Assembly: GCF_000812945.1 (NCBI RefSeq)
Contig: NZ_JSYM01000001.1
Coordinates: 930,001-994,000 of the forward strand
Reading direction: 5' to 3'
Source of the DNA: Flavobacterium sp. AED
GTDB lineage: Bacteria > Bacteroidota > Bacteroidia > Flavobacteriales > Flavobacteriaceae
Length of the DNA: 64,000 bases
Below, in pieces: positions 37,670 through 46,713 of this stretch. Position 1 is the first letter of the stretch. Every line of letters begins with the position of its first letter. Below the pieces are notes generated by a model. The model was not told the origin of the DNA. It was given only the letters and a program-made list of their open reading frames with translations, and did no database searches. A program made the translations under genes and the position numbers.

Positions 37670-37686
37670 ATGGAAATCAACTTCTT

Positions 37687-39216
37687 ATGCAAACGAAAAT
37701 AAAAAAAGTAGAATTACGAAATCTAGCGTTTGACGACTATAAGCAGTTAAAAAAATCAATGGTGGAATCTTATCCAGAAATGGTTGATTCGTATTGGAAA
37801 GAACAAGATATTGAGCAATTACTGAGTCTGTTTTCTGAAGGGCAATTAGTAATTTTAGCCGATGGAAAAGTGGTTGGTGCAGCGCTTTCATTAATTGTAG
37901 ACGAAGTTTTAGTGGACAAAAATCCTAATTATGCTAAAATAACCGGAAATTTTACTTTCTCGACACACAATCCAAAAGGAGAAATTCTGTATGGAATTGA
38001 TGTTTTTATTCATCCTGATTATAGAGGCTTACGACTTGGCAGACGATTGTATGATGCCCGAAAAGAATTGTGTGAAAAATTAAACCTAAAGGCTATTGTT
38101 TTTGCCGGAAGGATTCCAAATTATAACAAACACGCTGAAAAGCTGACTCCAAAAAAATATATCGAAAAAGTAAAACTAAAAGAATTGCATGACCCTGTGC
38201 TTTCCTTTCAGTTGAGTAATGATTTTCATGTGATGAGAATTATGAAGAACTATTTGGCAGGAGACACCGATTCCAAAGAATTTGCAGTGCTATTAGAATG
38301 GAACAATATTTATTATGATGAAAGCCCTCAATTAATAAATACCCAAAAAAGCATCATCAGACTCGGATTAATTCAATGGCAAATGCGCCCTTTAATAAAT
38401 TTAGACGCTTTATTTGAACAAGCTGAATTTTTCATTGACGCCATATCCGGTTATAAAAGTGATTTTGCCCTTTTTCCGGAGTTGTTCATTGCTCCTCTTA
38501 TGGCAGATTACAATCATTTATCGGAACCAGATGCTATTAGAGAACTTGCAAAATACGCAGATCCCATTCGCAAAAAATTTCAGGAACTCGCCATCTCTTA
38601 TAATATTAATATCATTTCAGGAAGCATGCCTTATTTAGAAAATGGCACTTTGTACAATGTTGGGTTTCTTTGTAAAAGAGATGGAACCTCTGAAATGTAT
38701 TATAAGATTCACATCACTCCAAATGAAGTACTGCATTGGGGAATGAAAGGCGGCTCACAAATTAAAACTTTTGATACTGATTGTGGAAAAATAGGCATCA
38801 TGATTTGTTATGATGTTGAATTTCCGGAAATGGCGCGATTAATGGCCGATGAAGAAATGAATATTTTATTTGTCCCATTTTTAACCGATACCCAAAGTGG
38901 TTACACCAGAGTAAAACACTGTGCACAAGCCCGAGCCATAGAAAATGAATGTTATGTTGCGATTGCAGGATGCGTGGGAAATCTTCCAAAAGTGAACAAT
39001 ATGGACATCCAATATGCACAAACCGCTGTATTTACACCTTCGGATTTTGCATTTCCCAGCACTGGAATAAAAGCGGAAACGACCCCTAATACTGAAATGA
39101 CTTTGATTGTAGATGTCGATTTGAATTTACTAAAAGAGCTTCACGAACATGGAAGTGCCAGAATCCTAAAAGACCGTAGAACTGATTTATATGAAATTAG
39201 AAAAATAAATCCATGA
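37687..39216 (+). CDS. GNAT acetyltransferase fused to a carbon-nitrogen hydrolase
   Basis: The 509-residue protein has an N-terminal GNAT domain (about 1-200; YGIDVFIHPDYRGLRLGRRLYDAR holds the acetyl-CoA loop) and a C-terminal nitrilase-superfamily domain (about 220-500) with the catalytic triad Glu265 (FPELF), Lys340 (YYKIHITP) and Cys374 (MICYDVEFPE). This bifunctional order is a known family; the substrate is unsettled. It overlaps the next gene by four bases (ATGA). Confidence 0.93.
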   Translation: MQTKIKKVELRNLAFDDYKQLKKSMVESYPEMVDSYWKEQDIEQLLSLFSEGQLVILADGKVVGAALSLIVDEVLVDKNPNYAKITGNFTFSTHNPKGEILYGIDVFIHPDYRGLRLGRRLYDARKELCEKLNLKAIVFAGRIPNYNKHAEKLTPKKYIEKVKLKELHDPVLSFQLSNDFHVMRIMKNYLAGDTDSKEFAVLLEWNNIYYDESPQLINTQKSIIRLGLIQWQMRPLINLDALFEQAEFFIDAISGYKSDFALFPELFIAPLMADYNHLSEPDAIRELAKYADPIRKKFQELAISYNINIISGSMPYLENGTLYNVGFLCKRDGTSEMYYKIHITPNEVLHWGMKGGSQIKTFDTDCGKIGIMICYDVEFPEMARLMADEEMNILFVPFLTDTQSGYTRVKHCAQARAIENECYVAIAGCVGNLPKVNNMDIQYAQTAVFTPSDFAFPSTGIKAETTPNTEMTLIVDVDLNLLKELHEHGSARILKDRRTDLYEIRKINP

Positions 39217-39563
39217 ATAAAACCTGCTTAGAATGTGGAGAAAAGATTGTAGGCCGCGAAGACAAAAAGTTTTGCAGCGACGGTTGTCGTAATGCTTACA
39301 ATAACAAAATAAACAAAGACAGCACCAATTTTATGCGCAACATCAACAATAAGTTGCGCAAGAATTACCGCATTCTATCCGAACTCAACACCGAAGGAAA
39401 ATCAAAAACCACTCGGGCGAAACTCCTCAGCAAAGGTTTTGATTTTGAGTTTTTTACCAATATTTTACAAACTAAAACAGGGAATACCTACTATTTTCTG
39501 TACGACCAAGGCTATATGCTTTTGGACAATGATTTTTATATGTTAGTCAAAAAAGATATTTAA
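39213..39563 (+). CDS. Small zinc-ribbon protein
   Basis: The 116-residue protein begins with a C4 zinc-finger (Cys5, Cys8, Cys21, Cys25; FCSDGCRNAYNN), a DUF2116-like pattern, followed by a basic helical domain. It overlaps the GNAT-nitrilase gene by four bases, so translation is coupled. A nucleic-acid role is plausible but not shown. Confidence 0.85.
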   Translation: MNKTCLECGEKIVGREDKKFCSDGCRNAYNNKINKDSTNFMRNINNKLRKNYRILSELNTEGKSKTTRAKLLSKGFDFEFFTNILQTKTGNTYYFLYDQGYMLLDNDFYMLVKKDI

Positions 39564-39591
39564 TACCACAACCCCAATCTACTTCCTAATC

Positions 39592-41985
39592 ATGAAAAAA
39601 GATTATTCCTCCATTTTTGCCAGTTTATTTATCCTAGTCATTCTGGGATTGATTTACTTTACAATGATGCCACATTGGACTTCGGATGACGAAGGTTCAC
39701 TTTCTGAATTTTCGACCAAAAGGGCTTTGGCCCAAGTAAAAGCCATTTCAAAACAACCCCATTATGTAGGTTCCGAAAATCATGAAGTCGTGGCTAATTA
39801 TCTCATAAAAGAGCTTAACAAACTTGGATTAGAAACAACTGTTCAAGAAGGATATACGTTGAGTGATTGGGGAAATCTGGTAAAATCTAAAAATATATTG
39901 GCTCGAATAAAAGGAACCAATAGTTCTAAAGCCTTACTGCTGCTTACCCATTATGACAGCGCACCGCATTCCTACTCTCACGGCGCTAGTGATGCCGGCT
40001 CCGGCGTAGCGACAATCTTAGAGAGTGTTCGTGCTTTCTTGTACAATAAAACACCGCATAAAAACGATATTATCATTCTGTTTTCGGATGCCGAGGAATT
40101 GGGATTGAATGGCGCAGCACTTTTTGTAACCCAACATCAATGGGCAAAAGAAGTAGGTTTAGCGCTCAATTTTGAAGCACGCGGTTCTTCTGGACCCAGT
40201 TATATGTTGATGGAAACTAACAAAGGAAATGCCGGATTGGTGAAAGAATTTGCTGCTGCAAAAGCTACTTTTCCGGTATCAAATTCCTTGATGTATAGCA
40301 TTTATAAAATGTTGCCCAATGATACGGATTTGACCGTTTTTAGAGAGCAAGGCAATATTCAAGGATATAATTTCGCCTTTATAGATGACCATTTTAATTA
40401 CCATACTGCTCAGGATGACATCAATCATTTAAACAAAAATACTCTAGCGCATCAAGGCACGTATTTAATGCCTTTGTTAAATTATTTTTCGAATGCTGAT
40501 TTGAGCACCACACAAGCTACTGATGACGATGTTTATTTTACCATTCCGTATACTTTTATAAGTTATCCTTTCAGTTGGGTTTTGCCAATGGTGATAATCG
40601 CACTGGCATTGTTTATTTTCCTGTTGTTTTTAGGAAGAGCCAAACGCATTTTATCATTCCGGGAAATTGGCAGAGGATTTATTCCATTTTTGGGTTCCCT
40701 AATCCTTACTGGATTAATTACTTTTTTTGGATGGAAAGCGTTGCTGAAAGTGTACCCACAATACAATGATTTACTCAACGGATTTACGTATAATGGACAC
40801 GCTTATATCGCTGCATTTGTACTTTTGGCCCTAGCAATAAGTTTGGCATTTTATACCCGATTTTCTGCCAAAAAGGTAACGATGAATCATTATGTAGCAC
40901 CATTATTTTTATGGATCTTAATCAATGGAGGTCTTGCTTTTTCTTTACAAGGTGCAGGCTTTTTGATTATTCCGGTTTACTTTGGGCTATTTATATTTAG
41001 TGTTTTTATTGTTACCCAAAGATCTAATAAAACACTAAATCTTATTTGCAGCATTCCTGCTTTGATTATCATAGCGCCATTTATACAAATGTTTCCTATC
41101 GGTTTGGGATTAAAAGTGCTGTTTGGAAGTGCGATTCTTACCGTATTGACATTCAGTTTATTATTGCCCGTTTTTGGGGCTTTCGCCAAAAAGGGAATCT
41201 GGTCATTCGTGTTTTTTGTACTCGCTATCGGCTTTTTTGCGAAAGCGCATTCTGAATCAGGATACGAATTTGGAAAGGCCAAATCAAACAGCTTGTTGTA
41301 CGTCTATAGTGCCGATACGAACCAAGCCAATTGGGTAACGTATGACACCAATCTTGATTCCTGGACCAAAGGCTATTTAGGCGAAAAACCCAAAGAAGCG
41401 ACCGCCATGGAGGACACACCATTGCCAAGTAAATACAATACTACCTTTACATATCAAGCGGAAGCTCCCATAAAAGTATTGGAAAAACCAAGTATCGAAT
41501 TTCTTGAGGACCGGATTGTGGGCAATCAAAGGTATTTAAAAATAAAAATTTCTCCGAACCGAAAAGTAAACCGTTATGATATTTTTGCCAATGAAAAAAT
41601 GGCTTTTCATAATTTTAAAGCAAACGGCGTGACCTCTTTAGGTCAGAAAAATTCATTATACCAACGAAAAGGAAAGAAAATATTGAGTTACTATGTAGTT
41701 GACAATGCGCCTTTGGAAATACAATTCACTATAAATATTGCTACCGTTTTTGACATGGAATTAATGGAAAGTTCTTTTGACTTAATGACCAATCCTTTAT
41801 TTGGAATTGCAAAAAGAGAAAACTGGATGATGCCAACGCCTTTCGTTTTGAATGATGCGGTAGTGATTAAAGAAAAAATAAAACCAAGTCCAGTAGTGGT
41901 TGTAAACACTTTGAATAATGACATTGTAACTCCTGTTGTAAAAGATAGTTTGACGATTGTAAAAGACAGTTTAAAAGTCAAATAA
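39592..41985 (+). CDS. M28 family metallopeptidase with multipass membrane domain
   Basis: The 797-residue protein has an N-terminal membrane anchor, a zinc aminopeptidase M28 domain (about 40-300) with metal ligands in THYDSAPHS, SDAGSGVATILE, FSDAEELGLNGA and the HYHTAQDD segment, eight or so membrane segments (about 325-550), and a C-terminal extracytoplasmic beta-rich part (about 570-797). It resembles the Fxna/ERMP1-like M28 branch. It should cleave N-terminal residues of peptides outside the cytoplasm. Confidence 0.93.
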   Translation: MKKDYSSIFASLFILVILGLIYFTMMPHWTSDDEGSLSEFSTKRALAQVKAISKQPHYVGSENHEVVANYLIKELNKLGLETTVQEGYTLSDWGNLVKSKNILARIKGTNSSKALLLLTHYDSAPHSYSHGASDAGSGVATILESVRAFLYNKTPHKNDIIILFSDAEELGLNGAALFVTQHQWAKEVGLALNFEARGSSGPSYMLMETNKGNAGLVKEFAAAKATFPVSNSLMYSIYKMLPNDTDLTVFREQGNIQGYNFAFIDDHFNYHTAQDDINHLNKNTLAHQGTYLMPLLNYFSNADLSTTQATDDDVYFTIPYTFISYPFSWVLPMVIIALALFIFLLFLGRAKRILSFREIGRGFIPFLGSLILTGLITFFGWKALLKVYPQYNDLLNGFTYNGHAYIAAFVLLALAISLAFYTRFSAKKVTMNHYVAPLFLWILINGGLAFSLQGAGFLIIPVYFGLFIFSVFIVTQRSNKTLNLICSIPALIIIAPFIQMFPIGLGLKVLFGSAILTVLTFSLLLPVFGAFAKKGIWSFVFFVLAIGFFAKAHSESGYEFGKAKSNSLLYVYSADTNQANWVTYDTNLDSWTKGYLGEKPKEATAMEDTPLPSKYNTTFTYQAEAPIKVLEKPSIEFLEDRIVGNQRYLKIKISPNRKVNRYDIFANEKMAFHNFKANGVTSLGQKNSLYQRKGKKILSYYVVDNAPLEIQFTINIATVFDMELMESSFDLMTNPLFGIAKRENWMMPTPFVLNDAVVIKEKIKPSPVVVVNTLNNDIVTPVVKDSLTIVKDSLKVK

Positions 41986-41997
41986 TTTAAAAATAAA

Positions 41998-42801
41998 ATG
42001 ACAAAAATTAGCATTCTAGGTTGTGGTTGGTTGGGTTTGCCTTTGGCGAAAGCCTTATTAAGAAATGGATTTTCAGTAAATGGATCGACGACTTCAGTAG
42101 AAAAATTATCAGTGTTGGAAAATTCAGGAATCAATCCTTTTTTAATTGCGCTTTCAGAGCATAAAACGGATGGAAACATAACCGATTTTCTGGGGGATTC
42201 TAAAATTTTGATAGTTGATGTTCCACCAAAACTTCGTGGTTCAGAAAAAGAAAACTTCGTTTCAAAAATCAGAAATGTGATTCCGTTTATAGAGAAATCT
42301 TCTATCAACAAATTGATTTTCATCAGTTCTACTTCCGTTTATGGAGATACTCATACTGTCGTTTCAGAAGAAACAGCACCTCAACCGGATACCGAAAGTG
42401 GAAAACAATTATTGGAGACAGAACAGCTTTTGCAAAGCAATAAAAACTTCAAAACTACTGTTATTCGTTTTGGCGGTTTAATTGGTGAGGACCGACATCC
42501 TATAAAATTTCTGGCGGGGCGTGAAAATCTTGATAATCCTGAGGCGCCTATAAATCTAATCCATCAGGAAGATTGCATTGGTATTATTCTAAAGATTATC
42601 GAGACCAATTCTTGGGATGAAGCCTTCAATGCGGTAACACCATCACATCCTTCACGAGAAATGTATTATACCCAAAAAGCAATTAGTTTGAATTTGGCTT
42701 TGCCAAAATTTAATCATTCAGCACCATCAATAGGAAAAACTATTTTGAGTGATAAAGTAGAAACTATTTTAAATTATACTTTTACAAAACCAAATTTATA
42801 A
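41998..42801 (+). CDS. NAD-dependent epimerase/reductase-like (YeeZ-type) protein
   Basis: The 267-residue Rossmann protein begins ISILGCGWLGLPLAKALLRNG, with FISSTSVYGDTH in the middle and FGGLIGEDRHPIKFLAG at the nucleotide-sugar end of the fold. The extended-SDR Y-x3-K pair is not obvious, so an enzymatic role is uncertain. It is followed one base later by the EamA transporter. Confidence 0.85.
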   Translation: MTKISILGCGWLGLPLAKALLRNGFSVNGSTTSVEKLSVLENSGINPFLIALSEHKTDGNITDFLGDSKILIVDVPPKLRGSEKENFVSKIRNVIPFIEKSSINKLIFISSTSVYGDTHTVVSEETAPQPDTESGKQLLETEQLLQSNKNFKTTVIRFGGLIGEDRHPIKFLAGRENLDNPEAPINLIHQEDCIGIILKIIETNSWDEAFNAVTPSHPSREMYYTQKAISLNLALPKFNHSAPSIGKTILSDKVETILNYTFTKPNL

Positions 42802-42802
42802 A

Positions 42803-43735
42803 GTGAGAACTAAAATTAAAAACGCCTTTTCATCTAAAATAAACACCATTGGCTTACCCATATTAGCGTTATGCTGGGTTAGTTTTTTTTGGGGTACCAC
42901 TTGGATCGCTTCAAAAGAAGGAGTAAAACACATGCCGGCTTTACAGCTCGCAGGCATCAGACAATTTATAGGTGGGTTTCTTTATATTTCCTTTTTTATG
43001 TTTAAAAAAACGCCTTGGCCAAAAGGAAAACAGTGGAAAACTATTATCATTCTCAGCATTCTTAATTTCGTTTTAAGCAACGGACTAAGCACTTGGGGCG
43101 TGAAATACATCAGTAGTGGTCTAGGTGCTATTATAGGCGCTCTTGTTCCGTTATGGGTTGTTATTATCAGTTTTTTTAGAGGCGAACGATTGGCACGATT
43201 AGCCGTTATTGGTCTGGTGGTCAGTTTTGGTGGTGTATGTGTTATTTTCTACGATCATTTAAGCGATTTTCTACTTCCTGATTTTAGATTTGGAATTTTT
43301 ATTTCAATAATTTCTACGTTAACCTGGGCGTTTGGAACCTTATATACTAAGAAAAAAGCAGCCAGTTTCAATCCTTATTTTAGTTTAGGATTGCAGATGT
43401 TTTTATCCAGTATTTTACTTTTTGCTTTTACCGGCGCAACAGGAACATCCGTAAGTTTAAGTTCAATTCCTATGATTTCCTGGTTATCAATTGCTTATTT
43501 AGTGATTTTTGGCTCTGTTCTTACTTTCATTGCATTCATCTATGCACTTCAAAACCTACCTGCAGAAATAAATAGCATTTATGCTTATATCAACCCAATC
43601 GTGGCTGTTATTTTAGGCACTATTATTTTTGGTGAATCACTTACAACTGCAATAGCCATTGGAGGTGGGGTTACATTAACAGGATTGTATATGGTAAATT
43701 ATTCTTTAAGAAAAGGGCGTAGTAAGATATTATAA
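42803..43735 (+). CDS. EamA/DMT family transporter, GTG start
   Basis: The 310-residue inner-membrane protein has ten predicted membrane segments in two EamA repeats (SFFWGTTWIASKEGVKHMP in the first, IISTLTWAFGTLYTKKKA in the second). The start is GTG, one base after the upstream stop, so the two genes are co-transcribed. These exporters move metabolites or amino acids; the substrate is unknown. Confidence 0.92.
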   Translation: MRTKIKNAFSSKINTIGLPILALCWVSFFWGTTWIASKEGVKHMPALQLAGIRQFIGGFLYISFFMFKKTPWPKGKQWKTIIILSILNFVLSNGLSTWGVKYISSGLGAIIGALVPLWVVIISFFRGERLARLAVIGLVVSFGGVCVIFYDHLSDFLLPDFRFGIFISIISTLTWAFGTLYTKKKAASFNPYFSLGLQMFLSSILLFAFTGATGTSVSLSSIPMISWLSIAYLVIFGSVLTFIAFIYALQNLPAEINSIYAYINPIVAVILGTIIFGESLTTAIAIGGGVTLTGLYMVNYSLRKGRSKIL

Positions 43736-43737
43736 AC

Positions 43738-43772
43738 AAAAGTCCCGTCTGAATAATTACAAACGGGACTTT
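43738..43772. terminator. Bidirectional terminator
   Basis: AAAGTCCCGT pairs with ACGGGACTTTT between the convergent EamA and M13 genes. Confidence 0.85.
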
Positions 43773-43795
43773 TATCTCTAATTAAGCTAAAACCA

Positions 43796-45859
43796 TTACC
43801 AGATTTTTACTCGTTTTTCCGGTTCAATAAACATACCATCTCCTTTTTGAATTCCAAATGCTTTATAAAATGCATCTAAGTTTTGGATTGGCACATACGC
43901 ACGGAACATTCCTGGAGAATGCGGATCTGTTTTCACCTGACTTTTTAAAGCTTCATCACGCATTTTAGTACGCCAAACGGTAGACCAAGAAATAAAGAAA
44001 CGTTGTTCAGGCGTGAAACCGTCTATTAATCCAGGATTCCCATTCTCTTTTAAATACATCTGTAATCCATCATAAGCTGCATTTACCCCGCCTAAATCAC
44101 CTATGTTTTCTCCTAAAGTGAATTTTCCGTCCACATGAATTCCAGGCAAAGGCTCTAAAGCACTGTATTGGTCAGCCAAAGCCGCTCCAAGAGTAGTAAA
44201 TTGTTTTAAATCCTCTGCTGTCCACCAGTCTACAAGGTTTCCATCGGCATTGTATCGCGCTCCTGAATCATCAAATCCATGAGAAATTTCGTGTCCGATT
44301 ACGGCGCCAATTCCACCATAATTTACTGCTTCATCTGCTTGATAATTGTAAAAAGGAGGTTGTAAAATAGCCGCTGGAAACACAATCTCATTATAAGAAG
44401 GATTGTAATATGCATTTACAGTTTGCGGTGACATACCCCATTCTGTCTTATCAACTGGTTTGTTGAGTTTATCTAACTCTTTTTGAAAACTCCAACGGGA
44501 AAGGTTTTTTACATTTTCAAAATAACTTCCTCCTTCAGATGGGCTAATTATCGTTAAAGCCGAATAATCTTTCCATTTGTCCGGATAACCAATTTTTACT
44601 GTGATTTTATTTAATTTTTCAATTGCTTTAATTTTTGTCTCGGCAGACATCCAAGTCAAATTATTTATTCTGTTTTGATACGCCAAAACAACATTTTTAA
44701 TCATTTTCTCCGCTTTGAATTTGGCTTCAGCCGGAAACATTTTTTCAACGTATAATTTTCCTAGCGCCTCACCTATTGTGTTATTTACCGTTTGCAAGGC
44801 TTTTTCTTCACGAGGTCTTTGCTTTTTAGCTCCTGTTAAGGCTTTACCATAAAAGTCGAAATTAGCCGCTTCTATAGCCGCAGTCAATTGTCCTGAAGAT
44901 TTACTGAGTAAAGACCATTTCAAATATTCTTTCCAATCTGCCACCTTATTTTCTTTGAAAACAGTTTGCATGGCTTTCATGTATCGTGGTTGGGTAACAA
45001 TTATGGAATCCAATTTTGAAAAGCCAATCCCCGCAAAATAATTTTTCCAATTGATTATTGGTGTCATTTTTTGCAAATCGGCAATCGTCATCGGATTATA
45101 CTGCAATCTACTGTCTCTTCTTTCAACACGGTCTAATCTAGGTTGTGACATTGCCGTTTCTAATGCTAAAATCTTGATTGCACTTGCTTTTGCCTGCGCT
45201 GGGTTTTCACCAATAAACTGGAGCATTCGCTCTACGTGAAGTACATATTTATCTCTTTTTTCTTTAGAATCTTTATCATCTGAAGTATAATAATCTTTGT
45301 CAGGCAAACCTAATCTTCCAACTTCCAAACTAACCGAATTCTTAGTACTATTTTTATCGTCAGCTCCTACGCCTACGCCAAAAAAACCAATACCACCAAT
45401 CGGTTCCATTTCAATCAACAATTTTTGTAAATCCTGAATGTTTTTTACGGCATCAATTTTTGCCAAATATTTCTTTAATGGTTTTATTCCCTCTTTTTCT
45501 CTCGCTACTGTATCCAGAATTGATTTGTAAAGATTAACCGCTTTTCCTTGATCTGTATTTGACTTGTAAAGAGGGTTTAGAGAAGCCTCTTTCAAGATGG
45601 CTAACGCATCTTTATCGGTCTTTTTTAATAACTCATTAAAACTTCCCCATGAAGTTCTGTCATTTGGAATTTCTGTTTTATCAAGCCATGTTCCATTTAC
45701 ATATCTAAAAAAGTCATCATTAGATCTGACTTTTGTATCCATATTAGAAAGATTAATTCCGGGTTGCAAATGCACTGGAACATTCTGCGCATTACTAACA
45801 TTGAGTCCAAAGATTGCAGGAATCACAAAAAGAAACTGTTTACTAAATTGTTTTTTCAT
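43796..45859 (-). CDS. Secreted M13 family (neprilysin-like) metallopeptidase
   Basis: The 687-residue protein has a signal peptide ending near NVSNAQ, an N-terminal M13 helical domain, and a C-terminal catalytic domain with the zinc motif His523-Glu524-Ile-Ser-His527 (VIGHEISHGFDD) and the third ligand in ENIGDLGGVNA. The NAYYNPSYNEIVFPAAIL block is diagnostic. It is a periplasmic or outer-membrane oligopeptidase. A candidate -7 box (TAAGTTTG, complement of 45886-45893) lies 26 bases upstream. Confidence 0.96.
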   Translation of the reverse strand: MKKQFSKQFLFVIPAIFGLNVSNAQNVPVHLQPGINLSNMDTKVRSNDDFFRYVNGTWLDKTEIPNDRTSWGSFNELLKKTDKDALAILKEASLNPLYKSNTDQGKAVNLYKSILDTVAREKEGIKPLKKYLAKIDAVKNIQDLQKLLIEMEPIGGIGFFGVGVGADDKNSTKNSVSLEVGRLGLPDKDYYTSDDKDSKEKRDKYVLHVERMLQFIGENPAQAKASAIKILALETAMSQPRLDRVERRDSRLQYNPMTIADLQKMTPIINWKNYFAGIGFSKLDSIIVTQPRYMKAMQTVFKENKVADWKEYLKWSLLSKSSGQLTAAIEAANFDFYGKALTGAKKQRPREEKALQTVNNTIGEALGKLYVEKMFPAEAKFKAEKMIKNVVLAYQNRINNLTWMSAETKIKAIEKLNKITVKIGYPDKWKDYSALTIISPSEGGSYFENVKNLSRWSFQKELDKLNKPVDKTEWGMSPQTVNAYYNPSYNEIVFPAAILQPPFYNYQADEAVNYGGIGAVIGHEISHGFDDSGARYNADGNLVDWWTAEDLKQFTTLGAALADQYSALEPLPGIHVDGKFTLGENIGDLGGVNAAYDGLQMYLKENGNPGLIDGFTPEQRFFISWSTVWRTKMRDEALKSQVKTDPHSPGMFRAYVPIQNLDAFYKAFGIQKGDGMFIEPEKRVKIW

Positions 45860-46293
45860 TTTTTATAATGGTTAAGACGTATACACAAACTTATCAATAA
45901 TATTTTTAATATTTGTTAAATTTCACACTTGAACAACATTTTGTTAAATACTTAGAATCAAGATCTTCTTTTCGTATTTTACATCAAATTACTTTGCTCT
46001 TCGTATTTTCAATTTTGCTGCTCTATATTTCTATTTTAATTGAGAGGTAATTTTTTTTAGCTGCTTTTTCATCTATTTTCACCAAAAAACAGCGACGCAA
46101 AACAAAAAATTCACTAACTTTAATACGCCAAAACCAAAAAAAGCTTCAATAGCAAAACCCATAAAACACTGAAGTGAAAGTCCGTTTGTCGTTTCTTTAA
46201 AAAAATGGATTTGGTCGTAGGTTTGAAACGGCAAGATAGCGCCTAACTTTAGGTGATTAGAACTTGCAAAATAAATTCGATAATAAAACATAA

Positions 46294-46652
46294 GAAGAAA
46301 GCACGACACTTCCATCTATAGAAGCAAGAACACAAATAGAAAAATTTAAACACTGGTTGCTATCCAACCGCTGTAGTCGCAATATTACAAAAAAGCATAC
46401 TGTGGCATTAAAATCATTTTTGGTTTTCTTTAATGAAAAAACAGTTGCCGAAATCACCAAGGATGTGATACTTTACAATACTAACTTCATCCTTAAAACT
46501 ATTTATCGGCATACTCTCAAAACCAAATTGTAAATACGATAAAACTATTTTTCAGGACAGTTGAATTCTAAAAAATGGAGATAAAACAAAGCCAGTGGTT
46601 ATGTAAAAGGGAACAGAAAAAATGTTTTATGGAATTGATTGAGATTACTTAG
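46294..46652 (+). pseudogene. Decayed tyrosine recombinase (phage-type integrase) fragment
   Basis: In one frame (46294-46533) the sequence reads TQIEKFKHWLLSNRCSRNI and SFLVFFNEKTVAEIT, the SAM-like core-binding domain of flavobacterial integrases. Homology then continues in the +1 frame from about 46512 (SQNQIVNTIKLFFRTVE), meets a stop at 46569-46571, and fades by 46652. There is no start codon and the catalytic domain is absent. The rest of the gap 45894-46713 shows no gene. Confidence 0.7.
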
Positions 46653-46713
46653 TCCTACCTGAAGAGGCATTTTTTTTCCAACAAATTATCAATTATTAAT
46701 AAAAAAAGAAATC

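Noticed and set aside
46079..46315. Minus-strand reading frame of 78 codons
   Set aside because: No signal peptide, family or promoter; overlaps the integrase relic region and looks like a chance frame in low-complexity DNA.
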